Assembly (NCBI GenBank): GCA_958348565.1
Contig: CATVZP010000018.1
Location: forward strand, 1-28,831
DNA: 28,831 bases
Direction of reading: 5' to 3'
DNA from: an uncultured Collinsella sp.
Lineage (GTDB): Bacteria; Actinomycetota; Coriobacteriia; Coriobacteriales; Coriobacteriaceae
Shown piece by piece: positions 7,146 to 14,304 of this stretch (position 1 is its first letter; the number at the start of each line of letters is the position of its first letter). The translations under genes were made by a program, and so were the position numbers. Below the pieces are notes generated by a model, which worked only from the letters and a program-made list of their open reading frames with translations, was not told where the DNA came from and did not search any database.

Positions 7146-7489
7146 ACATCTGGGTAACAGAAAGGCCCGCGTTCCTCAGGGGCAAGATAGGCAATTCTGC
7201 TTCTGAGGTAGATCTCAATTCTGCCGACCGCATCAAACATTAACTGCCGGAGGGCTCGGTCAAATTCATACGTGTAGATGATGGCTTCGAATGCTGTGCC
7301 TTCGCGAAAGATGGTAATCCCGGACTTGCATTTGGTTTTGTAGGGAAACCAGTAGGCCGACAGTCTGTAGTGGTCGACTTCGACCAAAGCTCGCTCGAGT
7401 TCGCTTTGATCAGAGCACTTAAGACCCTTGTTTTCTGTCAATAGTGCTATTTGTTCGTTGATTGATATCCGCGACTTCCGGTATTTCAT
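7146..7489 (-). pseudogene. N-terminal remnant of an Abi-family (Abi_2/AbiD/F-like) gene
   Basis: Seen: about 110 residues fitting the N-terminal part of Abi_2 proteins, with DHYRLSAYWFPYK, YTYEFDRALRQLMFDAVGRI and EIYLRSRIAYLAPEE. Intact members are around 300 aa and are linked to abortive phage infection. After GPFCY the reading loses family character and continues in a second frame over the ClC remnant to a stop at 7040. The start at 7489 has AAGAGG-like purines upstream and looks native. The gene is therefore truncated by a deletion and is probably non-functional. Its former role would be phage defence, by family knowledge only. Confidence 0.65.
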
Positions 7490-7660
7490 TTAAGCCTCTT
7501 GATAGAAAAAGAGCTGGAGTTGCGCATCGTTGAGAGGCTTTCCAGCTTTAGCAAAACAAACTTATAAGATGCGACGGGCCGCGTCTAGATAATTACCGGA
7601 CGGCCTAGGAGGCGGCTGGTTGACTGGCTTAAAATCTAGCGCGTGAAATGACGCTCCACG

Positions 7661-8299
7661 CTATTCAGCGCGCTTGATAGGATGACGAACCACAGTCTTA
7701 AGTTTCTCCGGTGCACATTTGCGCGGATCGGAGAGATAGATTTCGTGATGTAAGCGGGTGTCTGAGAAGTCGGGGACATAGCCCTGCTCGGTCGCGTATT
7801 CATACATAGCGTCTACGGTTGCCGGCTCGCTGTCATAGGGTCCGGTATGCATGCATTGAACGCAGAGACCTTCATCAACTTTAAGCAGCTCGACGGCAGA
7901 AAAGTCCAGTTTCTTTTTGGTCGTGGCCTCCGCGACTGCCCAGTCAAAATCATCTCGGCTGACGAAATCGGGCAGGCGGATGCACGAGATAAAGTTGAAA
8001 TCGTCCTTGCGTACATAATCGATGTCGCCGCTCGGGGAGTCTTGCCACCAGAATCCCTCGAGCGGCGGTACTACAAAGTCGAAATAGCCCTCGACACTCC
8101 TTGAGCCTTTCTTCGACATCTTGACGGTATAGGCGATGCCGTAAAGCAGCGGCAGGGCGTTTTGATACTCGCCACCTTCGGTATTTGGGTCGCCCTTTCC
8201 GCGAACGGCAACGTAGCTCATAGGCGGGACAGTTACGATACTCGGCTTGCTTGCAGGTTTGTAGAGCTCCTTGCATTCCTTCTTAAAGTCGAACGCCAT
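7661..8299 (-). CDS. GyrI-like small-molecule-binding domain protein
   Basis: 212-aa cytoplasmic protein of the stand-alone GyrI-like (SbmC/BmrR ligand-binding fold) group. Seen: MAFDFKKECKELYKP start, PSIVTVPPMSYVAVRGKGDP (residues about 19-38), YGIAYTVKMS, EGYFDFVVPPLEGFWW, LLKVDEGLCVQCMHTGPYD, and C-terminal LHHEIYLSDPRK. That is the repeated beta-alpha-beta-beta layout, with an HxGPY segment and the glutamate of HHEIYLSD. There is no DNA-binding domain. AAAGGCGG lies before the ATG. Characterised relatives bind hydrophobic ligands or inhibit DNA gyrase; some related proteins hydrolyse cyclopropanoids. Which applies here is unknown. A LexA-type palindrome upstream (8356-8369) suggests induction by DNA damage. 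It is monocistronic, divergent from the ABC exporter operon. Confidence 0.85.
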   Translation of the reverse strand: MAFDFKKECKELYKPASKPSIVTVPPMSYVAVRGKGDPNTEGGEYQNALPLLYGIAYTVKMSKKGSRSVEGYFDFVVPPLEGFWWQDSPSGDIDYVRKDDFNFISCIRLPDFVSRDDFDWAVAEATTKKKLDFSAVELLKVDEGLCVQCMHTGPYDSEPATVDAMYEYATEQGYVPDFSDTRLHHEIYLSDPRKCAPEKLKTVVRHPIKRAE

Positions 8300-8345
8300 G
8301 TTGGCCGCCTTTCTGCGTATTGGCCTGCTTAGATAGCGGAATCAT

Positions 8346-8369
8346 ATCATAGAAACGAACAGCTGTTCG
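8346..8369 (-). promoter_or_regulatory. Putative LexA (SOS) box with adjacent -10 element
   Basis: Seen: CGAACAGCTGTTCG at 8356-8369 is a perfect 14-bp palindrome of the form CGAAC-N4-GTTCG. Known: this is the half-site arrangement of the LexA/DinR box in Bacillus and actinobacteria. On the minus strand TATGAT (8351-8346) lies 4 nt downstream of the palindrome and 47 nt before the GyrI-like ATG, a sensible -10 position, so a bound repressor would cover the -35/spacer region. No good -35 hexamer is visible. Confidence 0.6.
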
Positions 8370-8478
8370 AATGATTTGGCTGACAGATAGAGATGCGTGC
8401 GTTGTGTTTGGCGGTCGGCCTGACCCCGTTGATGATTTCTCTGCCTCCCGGCGCTTGCCTGCGCTCCCCGTTTCCCCA

Positions 8479-8518
8479 TATAAAACCTGCCAAAATGAAC
8501 CTGTCCCTTTTTGGTCGG
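8479..8518 (-). repeat. 39-bp palindromic repeat, copy R1 (inverted)
   Basis: Copy of the CCTRCCAAAA-AGGGACAGGTTYA-TTTTGGCAGG repeat, here in reverse complement. It lies about 50 bp before the ABC ATPase start. Other copies: 12042-12080, 18160-18198 and 20376-20414. Confidence 0.75.
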
Positions 8519-8568
8519 TGGGAAATGGGTAATACTAAAGAGTTATCCGACCAGATGGGAATTAATCG

Positions 8569-9270
8569 ATGGCCTATATCGAATTCAAAGACGTCATCAA
8601 AGCATACGGCGAGGGCGACGCCCGTATTCACGCGCTCGACGGTGCGAGTTTTACGGTCGAGCGCGGCGAGCTCGCCATCATTCTGGGCGCTTCGGGTGCC
8701 GGCAAGACCACGGCGCTCAACATTCTGGGCGGCATGGATACGGCGACCTCCGGCACCGTGACGGTGGACGGGCGCGACGTGAGCTCTGCCAACGAGGCGC
8801 AGCTCGTGGAATACCGCCGCGCCGACGTCGGCTTTGTCTTCCAGTTCTACAATTTGGTCCCCAACTTGACGGCGCTCGAAAACGTCGAGCTCGCGGCGCA
8901 AATCTGCCCCGATTCGCTCGATGCCGAGCAAACGCTTTGCCAGGTTGGCCTGGGCGAGCGCCTCGCCAACTTCCCCGCGCAGCTTTCGGGCGGCGAGCAG
9001 CAGCGCGTGTCCATCGCCCGCGCGCTGGCCAAGAACCCCAAGCTGCTTTTGTGCGACGAGCCCACGGGTGCACTCGACTACAAAACCGGCAAGCAGATCT
9101 TGCAGTTGCTACAGGACACCTGCCGCAAGCAGGACATCACGGTCATTATCATCACCCACAACTCCGCGCTGGCGCCCATGGCCGATCGCCTGATCCGCTT
9201 TAAGAGCGGCCGCGTGGAGAGCGAGACGGTCCAGCAAAATCCCGTGCCTATCGAGACGATCGAGTGGTAG
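8569..9270 (+). CDS. ABC transporter ATP-binding protein (MacB/LolD type)
   Basis: 233-aa nucleotide-binding subunit that powers the permease encoded immediately downstream. Seen: Walker A GASGAGKT (residues 40-47), Q-loop FVFQFYNLVPNLT, ABC signature LSGGEQQR (139-146), Walker B LLLCDEP (159-165), D-loop GALD and the switch histidine in IIITHN. The length and the LVPNLTALENVELA segment fit the MacB/LolD/FtsE class, which acts with FtsX-type permeases on peptides, lipids or lipoproteins and does not drive solute import. The ribosome-binding site before the ATG is weak (GATGGGA). The stop overlaps the probable GTG start of the permease gene, a sign of translational coupling. Substrate unknown. 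Confidence 0.93.
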   Translation: MAYIEFKDVIKAYGEGDARIHALDGASFTVERGELAIILGASGAGKTTALNILGGMDTATSGTVTVDGRDVSSANEAQLVEYRRADVGFVFQFYNLVPNLTALENVELAAQICPDSLDAEQTLCQVGLGERLANFPAQLSGGEQQRVSIARALAKNPKLLLCDEPTGALDYKTGKQILQLLQDTCRKQDITVIIITHNSALAPMADRLIRFKSGRVESETVQQNPVPIETIEW

Positions 9271-12041
9271 CGCCCATGGACCAAGATTGCCAAAACAGCC
9301 AAAACCACGATACGGAGCACGCGGGCCGCGACCGGGAGTTCGCGACCTACCGTACCGCTCAAAGCTCAAACGATATGGTGCCGACGGTTTTTCGCCGTGG
9401 CATCTACCGCACGATTCGGGGCAGTCTTAAGCGCTTCCTATCTATCGTGGTCATCACTGCGCTTGGCGTGAGCGTGATGTGCGGCCTTAAGGCGGGCTGC
9501 GAGGATTTGTGCGATTCGGTCGACGCCTATTTTGACCAGCAGAATGTCTATGACATTAACGTGCAGTCGACCTATGGCCTTACGCGCGACGATCTCGCGG
9601 CTATCCAAGAGGTCGACGGCGTCGAGACGGTCGAGGGCATCTACACCGAGACCGCCTACACCGCCGTGGGCACAACGCGCGAGCGCGTGGTTGTGCAAAG
9701 TCTCTCCAAGGAGAACATCGATCAGCCGGTGCTGGTGAGCGGCGATTTGCCCGAGAGCGCCGATGAAGTCGCGGTGACTTCGAAGTTCCTGAAGGCTTCG
9801 GGCAAAAAGCTCGGCGATACGGTGAGTTTTGCCGCCAATGACGCGAGCTCGTCCAACCAAAGTGCCAAGGATCAGTTTGCCGCGGGCGATTACACCATTA
9901 CGGCTGAGGTCCTCGATCCTACCGACGTGAGCTCCGACTCGACAGTCAACGCCTTTCGCGCTGCTTCGGCTGCGGACTATAAGTTCTATGTGAGCGAGGA
10001 TGCCGCGACATCTTCTTCCTACTCCGCAGTCCACGTGATCGTCGAGGGAGCCAAGAGTCTTAACTCCTATTCAGATGCCTACACGACAAAGATCAACGAG
10101 GTCAAAGGCAACATCGAGAAGATCCGCGAGGAGCGTGAGAAGGCGCGCGTCCAGGAGTTGACGGTTGACACGCCGACAAGCTTGGATACGGCCGAGCGTC
10201 AGACCGCCATGCTCTTTGGGATCGAGCAGGATAACATCAACCGTATGGCCGAGGGCAGCGAGGAGCGCGTCCAGGCTCAGGCCGAGTTGGACCAGCGCCG
10301 CGCCGCCGCCGACCAGCATTTTGCCGATGCCCGCGCCGAGCTTTCCGATCTGGGCGAATGCACCTGGTACATTCAGGACCGCGGTAACATCGCAAGCTAC
10401 TCGAGCGTCGAGAGCGACAGTTCTTCGATCGAGGCCATCGCCACGGTTTTCCCATTTATCTTCTTTGTCGTCGCTGTGCTCATCAGTCTTACCACCGCCA
10501 CGCGCATGGTCGAGGAGGAGCGCACGCTTATTGGCCTGTACAAGGCGCTTGGCTATTCACGCGAGCGCATCCTGTCCAAATACGTGGACTATGCGCTGTG
10601 GGCATGTCTGATCGGCGGCGTCCTCGGCAACATCATCGGATTTGTGGGCCTGCCGCTGTTCCTGTTTACGGTGTTCGACGACATGTACTCGCTGCCCCAG
10701 ATGCTGCTCTCGTACGACATCGTGTCCTCAATCGTCTCGGTGGCGCTGTTTGCCGTGGGCGTGGTGGGCGCTACGATTATCGCCTGCCGCCACGAGATGG
10801 CCGAGACCCCGGCCTCGCTCATGCGTCCCAAGGCCCCACGCGCCGGCTCTCGCATCTTGCTTGAGCGCATCGGCTTTATCTGGCGCCGCATGGGCTTTTT
10901 GAACAAGGTGGCAGCACGTAACCTGTTCCGCTACAAAAAGCGCGCTTTTATGACCATCTTCGGTATCGCCGGCTGCACGGCGCTCGTGATCTGCGGTATG
11001 GGCATTCGCGACACGTCGGTGGCGCTTTCGCCCAAACAGTACGGGCATATCACGCGCTACGACCTGCTGGCGGTCGCCAATCCCGACGATTTTTCGCAGA
11101 CGTGCGCGGCATTGGATGAGCGCAGCGCGGCCAATGATTCCAACGTGACCGTGACTTCGACGCTGCCAATTATGACCGACAACGTCACCTTTACATTTGG
11201 CGGTAAGAGCGAGACCGTGCAGCTGATCGTGGTGCCCGATGACCGCACGGGTGACTTGGGCGATTACGTGCGCCTGGAGGATGAGTCCAAAGAACCGCTG
11301 TCTTTGCGTGACGGAGACGTGTATCTGAGCAAAAGTTCACAGCTGGTGCTGGGGATTCAGCCGGGCGATACGGCACACGTCCAGGATTCGTCGCTCAATG
11401 TTGCCAAGGTCAAAGTCAGCGACATTTCGCTTAACTATCTGGGCAACACGCTTTACATGACGCAGGGCACCTATGAGCGCGCGTTCGGTCGAAGCGCACG
11501 TCTTAACGGCGTCTTTGTACTGCTTAAGGGTTCGTCGGCCGACCAGATTGCGTTTAGCAAGAATCTTAAGAGTGACGGTTGGCTTACGATTTCGAGTACG
11601 GCCGAGCATTGGGAAAACTATGAGGCGAACTTTACGATTATCAATTCGGTCGTGGTGCTCGTGACCTTTATGGCGGCGTGCTTATCGTTTGTGGTGGTGT
11701 TTACGCTGTCCAACACCAACATTTCGGAGCGCGAGCGCGAACTGGCAACCATTAAGGTGTTGGGCTTCCGTCGCGGTGAGGTGCACCATTACGTCAACAA
11801 GGAGACGTTGATCCTCACGGCGATTGGCGCTGCGCTGGGCGTGCCGCTGGGCGGCTTGCTGGCCGAGAGTTTTACGTACATTTTGCAGATGCCGTCGCTG
11901 TACTTTGACGTCGAGGTCGAGCCGCTAAGCTACGTGCTATCTGTGCTGCTGGCCTTTGGCTTTACGTTTATCGTCAACCTCGCCACCAATCGTACCCTCA
12001 ACAAGATCGACATGGTCGGGGCCCTCAAGAGCGCTGAGTAA
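9264..12041 (+). CDS. ABC transporter permease, FtsX/MacB-type, two FtsX domains
   Basis: Large (up to 925 aa) membrane protein. Seen: a first membrane helix around residues 58-79 (RFLSIVVITALGVSVMCGL), then a long extracytoplasmic region to about 390. That region includes a charged, Glu/Arg/Gln-rich probably coiled-coil stretch (about 275-370). A first FtsX domain has three helices (about 392-510) and contains MVEEERTLIGLYKALGY. Another helix sits near 560-580, followed by a second extracytoplasmic region. The C-terminal FtsX domain contains SERERELATIKVLGFR. The double-FtsX layout is common in Gram-positive exporters and antimicrobial-peptide resistance systems. The start is uncertain: GTG at 9264 overlaps the ATPase stop, and ATG at 9276 is an alternative. 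The substrate cannot be read from sequence. A strong terminator follows at 12083. Confidence 0.9.
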   Translation: MVAPMDQDCQNSQNHDTEHAGRDREFATYRTAQSSNDMVPTVFRRGIYRTIRGSLKRFLSIVVITALGVSVMCGLKAGCEDLCDSVDAYFDQQNVYDINVQSTYGLTRDDLAAIQEVDGVETVEGIYTETAYTAVGTTRERVVVQSLSKENIDQPVLVSGDLPESADEVAVTSKFLKASGKKLGDTVSFAANDASSSNQSAKDQFAAGDYTITAEVLDPTDVSSDSTVNAFRAASAADYKFYVSEDAATSSSYSAVHVIVEGAKSLNSYSDAYTTKINEVKGNIEKIREEREKARVQELTVDTPTSLDTAERQTAMLFGIEQDNINRMAEGSEERVQAQAELDQRRAAADQHFADARAELSDLGECTWYIQDRGNIASYSSVESDSSSIEAIATVFPFIFFVVAVLISLTTATRMVEEERTLIGLYKALGYSRERILSKYVDYALWACLIGGVLGNIIGFVGLPLFLFTVFDDMYSLPQMLLSYDIVSSIVSVALFAVGVVGATIIACRHEMAETPASLMRPKAPRAGSRILLERIGFIWRRMGFLNKVAARNLFRYKKRAFMTIFGIAGCTALVICGMGIRDTSVALSPKQYGHITRYDLLAVANPDDFSQTCAALDERSAANDSNVTVTSTLPIMTDNVTFTFGGKSETVQLIVVPDDRTGDLGDYVRLEDESKEPLSLRDGDVYLSKSSQLVLGIQPGDTAHVQDSSLNVAKVKVSDISLNYLGNTLYMTQGTYERAFGRSARLNGVFVLLKGSSADQIAFSKNLKSDGWLTISSTAEHWENYEANFTIINSVVVLVTFMAACLSFVVVFTLSNTNISERERELATIKVLGFRRGEVHHYVNKETLILTAIGAALGVPLGGLLAESFTYILQMPSLYFDVEVEPLSYVLSVLLAFGFTFIVNLATNRTLNKIDMVGALKSAE

Positions 12042-12080
12042 CCTACCAAAAAGGGACAGGTTTATTTTGGCAGGTTTTAT
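12042..12080 (+). repeat. 39-bp palindromic repeat, copy R2
   Basis: CCTACCAAAA...TTTTGGCAGG copy beginning directly after the permease stop codon. It is inverted relative to R1 at 8479-8518, so the two copies bracket the ABC operon. Confidence 0.8.
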
Positions 12081-12082
12081 CT

Positions 12083-12129
12083 GGGCAAACGCCGGGCACC
12101 TACGGGCGACCCGGCGTTTGCCCCGTTTT
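12083..12129 (+). terminator. Intrinsic terminator after the ABC exporter operon
   Basis: Perfect 14-bp stem GGGCAAACGCCGGG (12083-12096) with CCCGGCGTTTGCCC (12110-12123), a 13-nt loop, and TTTT at 12126-12129. It lies in the convergent gap between the exporter and the small minus-strand gene. Confidence 0.85.
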
Positions 12130-12156
12130 GCTGGGGATGTCTGTCGTTCAGTGCTC

Positions 12157-12477
12157 TTACTGGCCAATCCAGTGTTGCGCATAGCTCTTAATGTCCTCGG
12201 TAAAACCGTCAAGGTCGTCAAGGGTGATCACGCTGTCGATAAGCAAATTGGCTATCTCGCGGTGCATTGTGCTGCGGCGAATGTCGTTTGCAATTACGCC
12301 TGAGGATAGCTTGTCTCTATTGAGGTGCTCTTCTAGTGCCCAAAATCTACCGGACGCTTCGCTGTCGCCGTTCAGCATCTCAACGTACTGGCTGATGAGC
12401 TTTTCCATATAACGTTCTTGCCATTGAGGAAGCATTTTCTTAAACAGCTTCCAGTCGCTTTCGGCTACGTCGCGCAT
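12157..12477 (-). CDS. Small conserved hypothetical protein
   Basis: 106-aa soluble, acidic, largely helical protein beginning MRDVAESDWKLFKKMLPQWQ. I recognise the pattern as a small family found in Firmicutes and Coriobacteria: (W)KLFxxxLPxWQExYM near the N-terminus, GDxxxSxRFWxLExxxxxD in the middle, and a C-terminal LIxDxVITLDDLDGFxxD. Databases sometimes mislabel it as a multidrug transporter, but there is no membrane segment. No function is known to me. The ATG at 12477 is preferred over one at 12519 because GGAGG lies a few bases upstream and the protein then starts at the conserved MRDV. It converges with the ABC permease. Confidence 0.75.
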   Translation of the reverse strand: MRDVAESDWKLFKKMLPQWQERYMEKLISQYVEMLNGDSEASGRFWALEEHLNRDKLSSGVIANDIRRSTMHREIANLLIDSVITLDDLDGFTEDIKSYAQHWIGQ

Positions 12478-12605
12478 ATGTCCTCCGCTCGTCAAACGGG
12501 CTTTCCATTTGCCTTTCATTCTATTTGGTTTTCGCTCGCAGGCGTGGATGAGAGGCTCTCTTTAGCCTTCGAGATTGGGCTTGAATGGGTCGTATGCCAC
12601 AAAAC

Positions 12606-12745
12606 GGGCCTATCTACTACGTTTAATTGGATACTCTCAATCATGCCGGGAAAACGAAAAATAAAACCGCAGGTAAAAGGCCTGTCGATTTTCAAAAAAG
12701 GCAGGTATGGTCGGCTCTCTCGAGTTAAACGTAGTAAATAGGCCC
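12606..12745. mobile_element. 140-bp element with 21-bp terminal inverted repeats
   Basis: Seen: 12606-12626 is the reverse complement of 12725-12745 with one mismatch (20/21), starting GGGCCTA and ending TAGGCCC. Inward, weaker complementarity continues for about 20 bp. The interior (about 12630-12720) is A-rich and includes AAAACGAAAAATAAAACC, unlike the GC-rich surroundings. It is a candidate MITE or fixed palindromic repeat. It lies in the 448-bp gene-free gap 12478-12925, which otherwise holds only the hairpin at 12808-12876. Confidence 0.5.
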
Positions 12746-12807
12746 TTTTCTTGGCGCGTGGTCAGCTCAATGCTAATCTCCGTGCCGGAACTGGCCCAGT
12801 TGTTTGT

Positions 12808-12876
12808 AAGTTGCGGTGATATAGGGACTGTTTGGCGCTTTGGAGCCTCAAAACAGTCCCTATATCACCGCAACTT
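12808..12876 (-). repeat. AGTTGCGGTGATATAG hairpin, copy F1
   Basis: Perfect 26-bp arms: 12808-12833 and 12851-12876, with a 17-nt loop. It lies 50 bp beyond the stop of the XRE regulator gene, so it could also end that transcript. Related copies are at 14032-14098 and 21425-21491. Confidence 0.8.
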
Positions 12877-12925
12877 GGAAGGGGCGGGCGGTGTCGGATG
12901 AGTGGCGCTGGCTGGTTGGGGCGGT

Positions 12926-13846
12926 TTAGGCCTGTTTGCGGCACTTCCATTGTTTGCGACACCAGCGCATGAGCGCCTTTACGATGGGAATCGTGATGAG
13001 GATGATCCATGCAGGATGGGGCTGTCCCAAACAGAGCCACATGTAGAGGAACCAAGCGATGGCGGCTGCTGGATAGACGCATTCAGTGAGCTTTGACAAA
13101 TGGCGTCGATCGATAAAGTCACCAATCGCGTAGTAGACGGGAACCAAAAAGACGAGGAAAAGCCCCATGCCCCATGTGCCGTAGACAATGCCGAGCACCA
13201 GATAGGCGAGAGTGACAAGTGCGGGGAAGGGGAATTTGTTCCATGCACGTCCGACCTTGGTGTGGAAATGCTTGCCATGACGGTCGAGCTTGTCGTGTGC
13301 TTCCTTCCAGCTGGAAAACGTCTCGCCGTCGATGGTGACGGTGCCGTCGTCATTGGTACGCACGCTATGTCCATCGTCCTCAAGCGTATCGATATGCACG
13401 CCGCCCGGCCCCACATGCACCTCTTCGCCCTTGCGCTCGTTGGTCACATGGATGCCGCTCCAACCAACATGGACTTCCTCGCCTTTATTGGGATCAATGA
13501 CGTGGATACCGCGCGCGAGGGAAATATCGACAAGTGGTTTGTCACCGCAATCGGCGTGCTCGGCAGAATCCTCAGCCTCGTCAGCCACATCCGCCGTCTC
13601 GGTGTCGGCGCTACCGTCCTCCGGGCCGTCGGCATCGTTGGCCGCCTCCCCATATAGCAGCTTGTCCAACGACACGCCATACAGCGCGGCGAGCGCAATG
13701 AGGTTATCGGTATCGGGTGAGGACTCGCTGCGCTCCCATTTACTAACAGCCTGGCGGCTTACGCCCAGCTGGGCAGCAAGCGCCTCCTGAGAAAGCCCGG
13801 CAGCTTTACGGCGATCGACGAGGCGCTGTGCCATCGCAAGATCCAT
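12926..13846 (-). CDS. XRE-family regulator with C-terminal membrane domain
   Basis: 306 aa. Seen: an N-terminal helix-turn-helix (about residues 7-61: GLSQEALAAQLGVSRQAVSK), an acidic linker (68-103, rich in Asp/Glu/Ala), then an 18-residue repeat (GEEVHVGWSGIHV at 122-134 and GEEVHVGPGGVHI at 140-152, with a partial GIHVIDP before). Residues 165-200 are charged and His-rich. Three to four hydrophobic helices lie in about 208-293, followed by a basic Cys/Lys/Arg tail. The layout suggests a DNA-binding protein tethered to the membrane. The ATG at 13846 has AAAGGAACC upstream and starts at MDLAMAQRLVDRRK; the longer reading from 13918 would include the promoter region. A target-site candidate lies upstream (13901-13966). 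Ligand or signal unknown. Confidence 0.85.
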   Translation of the reverse strand: MDLAMAQRLVDRRKAAGLSQEALAAQLGVSRQAVSKWERSESSPDTDNLIALAALYGVSLDKLLYGEAANDADGPEDGSADTETADVADEAEDSAEHADCGDKPLVDISLARGIHVIDPNKGEEVHVGWSGIHVTNERKGEEVHVGPGGVHIDTLEDDGHSVRTNDDGTVTIDGETFSSWKEAHDKLDRHGKHFHTKVGRAWNKFPFPALVTLAYLVLGIVYGTWGMGLFLVFLVPVYYAIGDFIDRRHLSKLTECVYPAAAIAWFLYMWLCLGQPHPAWIILITIPIVKALMRWCRKQWKCRKQA

Positions 13847-13900
13847 GGTGGTTCCTTTCGTTTGATGGTCGAATCGAATGAGCCGAGTATGCCGAGAACA

Positions 13901-13966
13901 ACCGGTAGCGACCACCATTTCTAGTTAGAATCTGCTCAAACCCTACCGCAACTACCGGTAGCAACC
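13901..13966. promoter_or_regulatory. Candidate operator: direct repeats ACCGGTAGCRACC
   Basis: Seen: 13901-13913 and 13954-13966 match at 12 of 13 positions, with starts 53 bp apart. The second lies in the perfect palindrome CTACCGGTAG (13952-13961). Similar GACCAnCCATTT-type sequence follows each. The pair lies 55-120 bp upstream of the XRE gene start, where autoregulation by an HTH protein would act. The binding protein is inferred only. Confidence 0.4.
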
Positions 13967-14031
13967 CCTAACGACCAGCCATTTTAGGACAAATGTCAAT
14001 GCAAGTAGCAGCCAAGAGCTCCCACTCAGTA

Positions 14032-14098
14032 AATTGCGGTGGAATAGTTCCTAAATTCAGCCATTTGCGGGCTAAGCAGGAACTATTTCACCGCAACT
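14032..14098. repeat. AGTTGCGGTGA hairpin, copy F3
   Basis: Arms of 21 bp (14032-14052 and 14078-14098) with two mismatches, sharing the TTGCGGTG end with copies at 12808 and 21425. It lies in the gap 13847-14304 between the XRE gene and pfkA. Apart from this hairpin, the operator candidate and element D, that gap shows nothing else. Confidence 0.7.
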
Positions 14099-14161
14099 GA
14101 ATTTCAGGTCAGGCACCCGCAGCAAGAAGACGAATAGCCTCGGCCTCCCTAGTTACCGCAG

Positions 14162-14282
14162 GAGGCCCCAGGGCTTACCTCCCAAATCTTTCCGCAGGAC
14201 GGAAGGACCCCGCCGCGCGAAGCGCACGGCGGGGTCCTGACATGTCCGAGGACGATTTGGGAGGTAAGCCCTGGGACCTCCG
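14162..14282 (-). terminator. Nested hairpin element D downstream of pfkA
   Basis: Seen: outer arms 14162-14189 and 14255-14282 (27 of 28 pairs). Inside is a stem of GGACCCCGCCG with CGGCGGGGTCC (about 14206-14238) and a small loop. In pfkA transcript direction the left arm contains GGGCTTA, then ten bases, then CGTCCTCG, exactly as in element B after asd. TCCTGCGGA stands on the 3' side of the loop, as TCTGCGGA does in B. It starts 22 nt after the pfkA stop. Confidence 0.75.
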
Positions 14283-14304
14283 ATGAGAGCAGTTTCGGCT
14301 GAGG

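Noticed and set aside
12418..12741. 107-codon plus-strand frame
   Set aside because: Runs from antisense of the small conserved gene into the inverted-repeat element at 12606-12745; no family character.
12808..14098. CRISPR array made of the AGTTGCGGTGA repeats
   Set aside because: Copies are inverted pairs in separate intergenic sites with genes between, with no regular spacers and no cas genes.
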